8,313 nt of DNA from Chitinivibrionales bacterium (GTDB lineage Bacteria > Fibrobacterota > Chitinivibrionia > Chitinivibrionales > WJMI01): NCBI GenBank assembly GCA_014729595.1, contig WJJU01000603.1, positions 1-8,313 on the forward strand. Reading direction: 5' to 3'. The notes under the pieces are model-generated. The model saw nothing but the letters and a program-made list of their open reading frames with translations, did no database searches and was not told where the DNA came from. The position numbers were made by a program, and so were the translations under genes. Within the stretch, counting starts at the first letter, position 1, and the number at the start of each line of letters is the position of its first letter. Positions 6,501 through 8,313 of the stretch are shown piece by piece.

Positions 6501-8313
6501 ACGTGGGTATACCGCGTTCTGGCATGGCGGACGCTTCCGGCCTCCAATGCCGGCTCTTCGTTCCAAGGAATGCACGGCTTGGGCGGGAGTCGCCTCAGCT
6601 TTTCGCGCCAGTATTCCAAATCCCGATTGAATTGTTCACTACCTTCAAATTCCTTCGAGGCAAGCACATACCGGCGAAACGAAAATTCCAATGTTGGTAA
6701 CCGGTATTCGCGATCACAATACAAACGGCGCCACTGTGAAAGCAGCAGATACAAGCTCGCGGCATCGACTACCCATTCATCGATGCTGAAATGGATTATG
6801 CTCTTGCCGTGAGTAAGCCGGGAGACACGAATTTCAAAAAGCGGCCATTCATCTGACTCGTAAACTTTATGGGACATCGCGTCACGGATTCTCTTAACAT
6901 GAGCATCGGCTTGCGCCTCCGAAACGTCTTGCATATCGTATATGTCGAATTCGATCCGGGGGACGTCGGGTAAGATCCTTTGCGTCCCATTCTCCATCAA
7001 CACCGTGCGAAGAGCTTCGTGATATTCGACCAAGGTAAGCCAGGCGTTCCGAAGCGCCGCTACGTCGAGATCCGTCTCGGTGATTTCGAGATAGATGTGG
7101 CAGCCGACGTAATCTTTCTTTTTGCCGAGAAGACGTCCGCTGAAAAAAGCGTCCTGAACGTCGGTGAGAAGAAATGGTGCGTGCACATCGCCGCACTCCG
7201 CGGCGGTTGCCTCTTGGGGCTCGACCGTTGCGCCGCCGTTGCTTCGACCCGACAAGCTTTCCTCGATACGGTCTCTAACTGCTTTGTAGTCGGGTAGGGA
7301 TACTAACTTGTCGATCATGTCGGACAAGGTTCCGCTGCGCCCTATAAGGCTTAACGGCGTTACGACGCCTAATTCCCTTTCAATCTCATATTTAATCTTC
7401 GTTGCGTTAATGGAATCAAGTCCGTACTCGATGAGGGCTTTGTCGGGACTTAAATCAGTTGCCGCAAGCCCCAGGAAGGTCGCTATCTTATTCGTGATGT
7501 ACTCCGCTGGTCCGGCGTTTTTCGATCCGCCTAAAACTTGGGGTGCGGTGATCGGTTCTCGGATTGCGTCCCCGAAAAGGGGGAAACGGCGTTTTTCGAA
7601 AGGATATGTTGGTAGAGATACTCGCTTGGGTTTTCTTCCCTCATATAGATCCCGCCAACAAACGTTTTTGCCCGAAACCCACGCATGGGCCTTCTTCCAC
7701 CAGCTTTTCTCTTCAAAATATTCCCGCCGTGTTGCTTCCTCTTCCGGAAGAGACATATCGTGTTTACGATCTTTGCCCTCCCCCAAGCCTTCGATCACGC
7801 CGTCAACCGGCCGCTCGTCCGTCCTGTTCAAGAATGCTTCACATGTATGAATAAGCTGGGAAAGGTCCGCGGCCGCAAAGGCTATGCGCTCAGGCATCGG
7901 CACTCTGCCCGTCTGTAGGGTATAAGCAATGTCCGCCGGATTCGCACGTGCATGCTCTTCGGCGAACCGCTTTAATCTTTGTACATATTCATGCAATTGG
8001 GTTTTCGTCTTGGCGGACAAAACGAAAAGGTGCTCTTGGCCCTGCTTGGATTGCGTAACACGTTGTTCCGGTACAAACTCCTCCACAAGCAGGTGCGCAT
8101 TTGCACCGCCGGCGCCGAAAGAACTTATGGCGGCTCTTCTGAGGCTTTTGCTTCCGTTGTGATCCGCCGATTTGGTATTCCACTCTTGCATTTGATCGAT
8201 TACGCGGAAGGGAGTGTTTTCGAGACGCTCGTCGAATCGCGGATTATGTGTGCCCAACGAGGGCAAAAGAGTGCTGTGTCTGATTTGAAGCAACACCTTG
8301 GTCAGTTGTGCAA
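1..8313 (-). CDS. Hybrid trans-AT PKS/NRPS megasynthase, oxazole-forming region (partial, both ends open)
   Basis: One uninterrupted minus-strand frame fills the window (complete codons 8311 down to 2, 2,770 residues) with no stop, start or ribosome binding site in view. Domains in order are KS1 (end only), post-KS linker, ACP, Cy1, Cy2, A, PCP1, PCP2, Ox1, Ox2 and KS2 (first half). I read the frame through every line, and the family motifs stay in register throughout, so there is no frameshift. The protein should act as a cytoplasmic assembly line: the upstream polyketide chain on the ACP is condensed with serine, cyclized, oxidized to an oxazole and handed to KS2. Short linkers of roughly 47-53 residues separate Cy1/Cy2, Cy2/A, PCP2/Ox1 and Ox1/Ox2. 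There is no AT, ketoreductase, dehydratase, methyltransferase, epimerase or thioesterase in the window, so chain release lies elsewhere. The architecture is secure; the exact product is inference. Confidence 0.97.
701..1369 (-). other. Second oxidase-like domain Ox2 (SagB/McbC-type nitroreductase fold)
   Basis: Residues 2315-2537 form a second copy of the same family. Segments are FLNKEEHDAFKAKRLHLR (the usual N-terminal lead-in), EIRSCRRVYDD (RSCRR at 2363-2367, a good match to RRSxRxF), VTLEKLGAFLSLL, FYHSLAGEPAVRIYLYVK, SGIYRYLPQSHSLTL, CGHIGQALMDYQADYDIGICPIGG, and LLHSFVGG. The flavin-phosphate segment and the C-terminal half are canonical. The YPSAG position reads YHSLA (2399-2403), losing the Pro and Gly. 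Ox2 follows Ox1 after a 47-residue linker and directly precedes KS2. An SGKP tetrapeptide follows both Ox copies (2294 and 2544), consistent with duplication of domain plus linker. Confidence 0.85.
1511..2086 (-). other. Oxidase-like domain Ox1 (SagB/McbC-type nitroreductase fold)
   Basis: Residues 2076-2267 resemble FMN-dependent SagB-type dehydrogenases, which oxidize azolines to azoles. Visible segments are EFLKRQSKGNY (from ~2088), ITLASLGRLLELY, FLYPSAGDLNAVQVYLYLK (YPSAG at 2128-2132), GVYYYHPENHSLHAV, and a C-terminal LGVGMRPVYG ... GCLAGG. The YPSAG...VYLYLK and VYYYHP segments are canonical. The FMN-phosphate-binding RRSxRxF segment is degraded here to KRQSKGNY, and the usual CPiG segment is MRPVYG. 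It sits after the tandem PCPs, where an oxazoline oxidase is expected. Ox1 alone may not bind flavin fully. Confidence 0.85.
2243..2458 (-). other. Peptidyl carrier protein PCP2
   Basis: Residues 1952-2023 form a second carrier domain, with motif LFDMGATSLT and attachment Ser1984 (codon 2362-2360). It is separated from PCP1 by 24 residues rich in Glu and Pro (1928-1951). By my gapless count, 44 of 72 positions match PCP1. Both copies keep the serine, so both are predicted to be active. Doubled carriers usually raise flux or let two bound intermediates queue. Here one could serve the Cy steps while the other presents the oxazoline to the oxidase. Confidence 0.93.
2531..2746 (-). other. Peptidyl carrier protein PCP1
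   Basis: Residues 1856-1927 form a carrier domain directly after the A domain. The phosphopantetheine motif is LFDLGATSLT, with the modified Ser at residue 1888 (codon 2650-2648). It has GAT in place of the common GGH/GGD before the serine. It should carry serine, then the oxazoline. It is a near-duplicate of PCP2. Confidence 0.93.
2810..4339 (-). other. Adenylation domain, predicted L-serine specific
   Basis: Residues 1325-1834 form a complete adenylation domain that activates an amino acid as its AMP ester and loads it on the adjacent PCPs. Core motifs in order: A2 LKAGCAYLPLDP (1411 on), A3 YTSGSTGKPKG (1490-1500), A5 NLYGPTE (1628-1634), A6 GELYISGVGLATGYL, A7 YKTGD (1717-1721), A8 RIDSQVKLRGFRIEL (1736 on), and A10 LPVTNHGKLD with catalytic Lys1827. 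By alignment to GrsA, the ten specificity positions are D1536, V1537, W1540, H1579, F1604, S1606, L1629, I1637, D1638 and K1827. This gives DVWHFSLIDK, essentially the serine code of EntF-like domains and unlike the Cys (DLYNLSLIWK) or Thr codes. With the Cy domains this predicts an oxazoline/oxazole rather than a thiazole. No methyltransferase is inserted. Confidence 0.94.
4499..5743 (-). other. Heterocyclization domain Cy2, altered signature motif
   Basis: Residues 857-1271 form a second Cy domain, starting FSLAPLQQAYVVGR, followed by IYHEFEF and GTQRIL. The signature is DMLIAAGNS (first Asp codon 5347-5345), so the second Asp of DxxxxDxxS is Ala (codon 5332-5330). The GDFT motif is intact (residues 1139-1142), and the cyclodehydration pair has counterparts: Thr1202 in YVFTN and Asp1231 in SQTPQVLID. 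The domain is full length and not obviously decaying. Tandem Cy-Cy is known from vibriobactin VibF, where, as I recall, one copy forms the amide bond and the other cyclizes. A similar split is plausible here, with the Ala change suggesting that Cy2 is limited to one step. Confidence 0.91.
5888..7177 (-). other. Heterocyclization domain Cy1
   Basis: Residues 379-808 (about 430, normal for the family) form a condensation-superfamily domain of the heterocyclization subtype. It starts with LLTDVQDAFFSGR and has HIYLEI and the GTQRIL segment. In place of the HHxxxDG of ordinary condensation domains it carries the Cy signature DxxxxDxxS, here DEWVVDAAS (residues ~511-519; codons 6781-6755). Two residues known from BmdB work to matter for cyclodehydration have counterparts: Thr731 in LVFTS and Asp764 in TQTPQVYLDHQ. 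The usual GDFT segment reads GPFI here (residues 667-670). With Cy2 it should condense the ACP-bound acyl chain with seryl-PCP and close the oxazoline ring. How the work is split between the two is inferred, not seen. Confidence 0.93.
7289..7507 (-). other. Acyl carrier protein (ACP) domain
   Basis: Residues 269-341 form a carrier domain that holds the growing acyl chain on a phosphopantetheine arm. The attachment motif is EYGLDSINATKI, and the modified serine is residue 300 (codon 7414-7412). The GLDSI form is typical of PKS carriers. The Trp that marks beta-branching ACPs a few residues after the DS is absent, so no HMG-synthase-type branching is predicted here. This ACP is the donor for the first Cy domain. 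KS1-linker-ACP forms a minimal module with no reductive or methyl-transfer domain. Confidence 0.93.
7577..8077 (-). other. Post-KS flanking/linker region of trans-AT type
   Basis: Residues 79-245 follow the KS directly. The stretch opens with HLFVLSAKTKTQLHEYVQRL, continues with DIAYTLQTGRVPMPERIAF, and ends with a W-x-x-LYEGRKPKRVSLPTYPFEKRRF segment (residues ~222-243). This is the usual KS-to-AT/post-KS linker, which packs back onto the KS. No acyltransferase follows: no GHSxG active-site motif is present and the region is only about 167 residues long. That is the pattern of trans-AT synthases, where a separate AT protein loads the carrier. Confidence 0.85.
8078..8311 (-). other. KS1 domain, C-terminal fragment
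   Basis: Residues 1-78 are the last part of a beta-ketoacyl synthase. They begin at AQLTKVLLQI, just after where the family's NIGH motif should lie, continue through PSLGTHNPRFD and TPFRVI, and end in the highly conserved SSFGAGGANAHLLVEE. The active-site Cys and both catalytic His residues lie beyond the right edge of the window. It is therefore impossible to tell whether this KS elongates the chain or is a non-elongating KS0. It precedes a bare ACP with no processing domain between them. Confidence 0.95.

Noticed and set aside
6435..6812. Plus-strand open frame of 125 codons and similar short frames on both strands
   Set aside because: They overlap well-conserved Cy1 coding sequence on the other strand and have no recognisable domains. 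None of the short minus-strand frames shares the phase of the real gene.
4499..7177. Ordinary condensation (C) domains
   Set aside because: No HHxxxDG motif is present. Both domains instead show Cy-type features such as DxxxxDxxS or its variant, LTxxQxAxxxGR, and TPQVxxD.
7308..7850. Plus-strand open frame of 180 codons
   Set aside because: It lies entirely opposite the post-KS linker and ACP coding sequence. Its translation is low-complexity, Ser/Arg/Pro-rich and shows no family motif, as expected for an antisense shadow.
7577..8077. Integrated acyltransferase after KS1
   Set aside because: There is no GHSxG motif and the region is too short. It matches only the post-KS linker of trans-AT synthases.
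1..8313. Frameshift, pseudogene or insertion element
   Set aside because: The same frame carries conserved motifs from one end to the other with no stop codon, and no inverted repeats or transposase-like sequence is seen.

Overview
The whole window is the inside of one very large gene on the minus strand. A single reading frame (codons starting at 8311, 8308 ... 4) stays open for 2,770 codons with no stop. Neither the start nor the stop codon is present, so no promoter, operator or terminator is expected, and I see none. The gene encodes part of a hybrid polyketide synthase / non-ribosomal peptide synthetase (PKS/NRPS) assembly line. Residue numbers below count from the first complete codon at 8311.

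Layout in the direction of translation (right to left on the given strand): C-terminal end of a ketosynthase (KS1, 8311-8078); post-KS flanking/linker region (8077-7577); acyl carrier protein (ACP, 7507-7289); heterocyclization domain Cy1 (7177-5888); heterocyclization domain Cy2 (5743-4499); adenylation domain A (4339-2810); two near-duplicate peptidyl carrier proteins PCP1 (2746-2531) and PCP2 (2458-2243); two SagB/nitroreductase-type oxidase-like domains Ox1 (2086-1511) and Ox2 (1369-701); and the N-terminal half of the next ketosynthase KS2 (598-1), which includes its active-site cysteine. The order is therefore ...KS-ACP-[Cy-Cy-A-PCP-PCP-Ox-Ox]-KS...

How the parts work together: there is no acyltransferase between KS1 and the ACP, and the post-KS region is of the trans-AT type, so malonyl units are probably delivered by a free-standing AT. 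The A-domain specificity residues read DVWHFSLIDK, a serine-type code. With Cy domains and an FMN-type oxidase, the module is predicted to add L-serine to the incoming polyketide acyl chain, cyclize it to an oxazoline, oxidize that to an oxazole, and pass it to KS2. This is the logic of oxazole-bearing trans-AT polyketides.

The most interesting points are in the paired domains. Cy1 and Cy2 have lost different signature residues. Ox1 and Ox2 also look complementarily degenerate: one keeps the YPSAG segment and the other keeps the RSxR segment, so the pair may build a single composite flavin site. The two PCPs are a recent-looking 288-bp in-frame duplication.

Organism: a bacterium with a trans-AT PKS gene cluster. 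Base composition looks roughly balanced rather than GC-rich, which argues mildly against a typical Streptomyces or myxobacterial source. I cannot assign a taxon.
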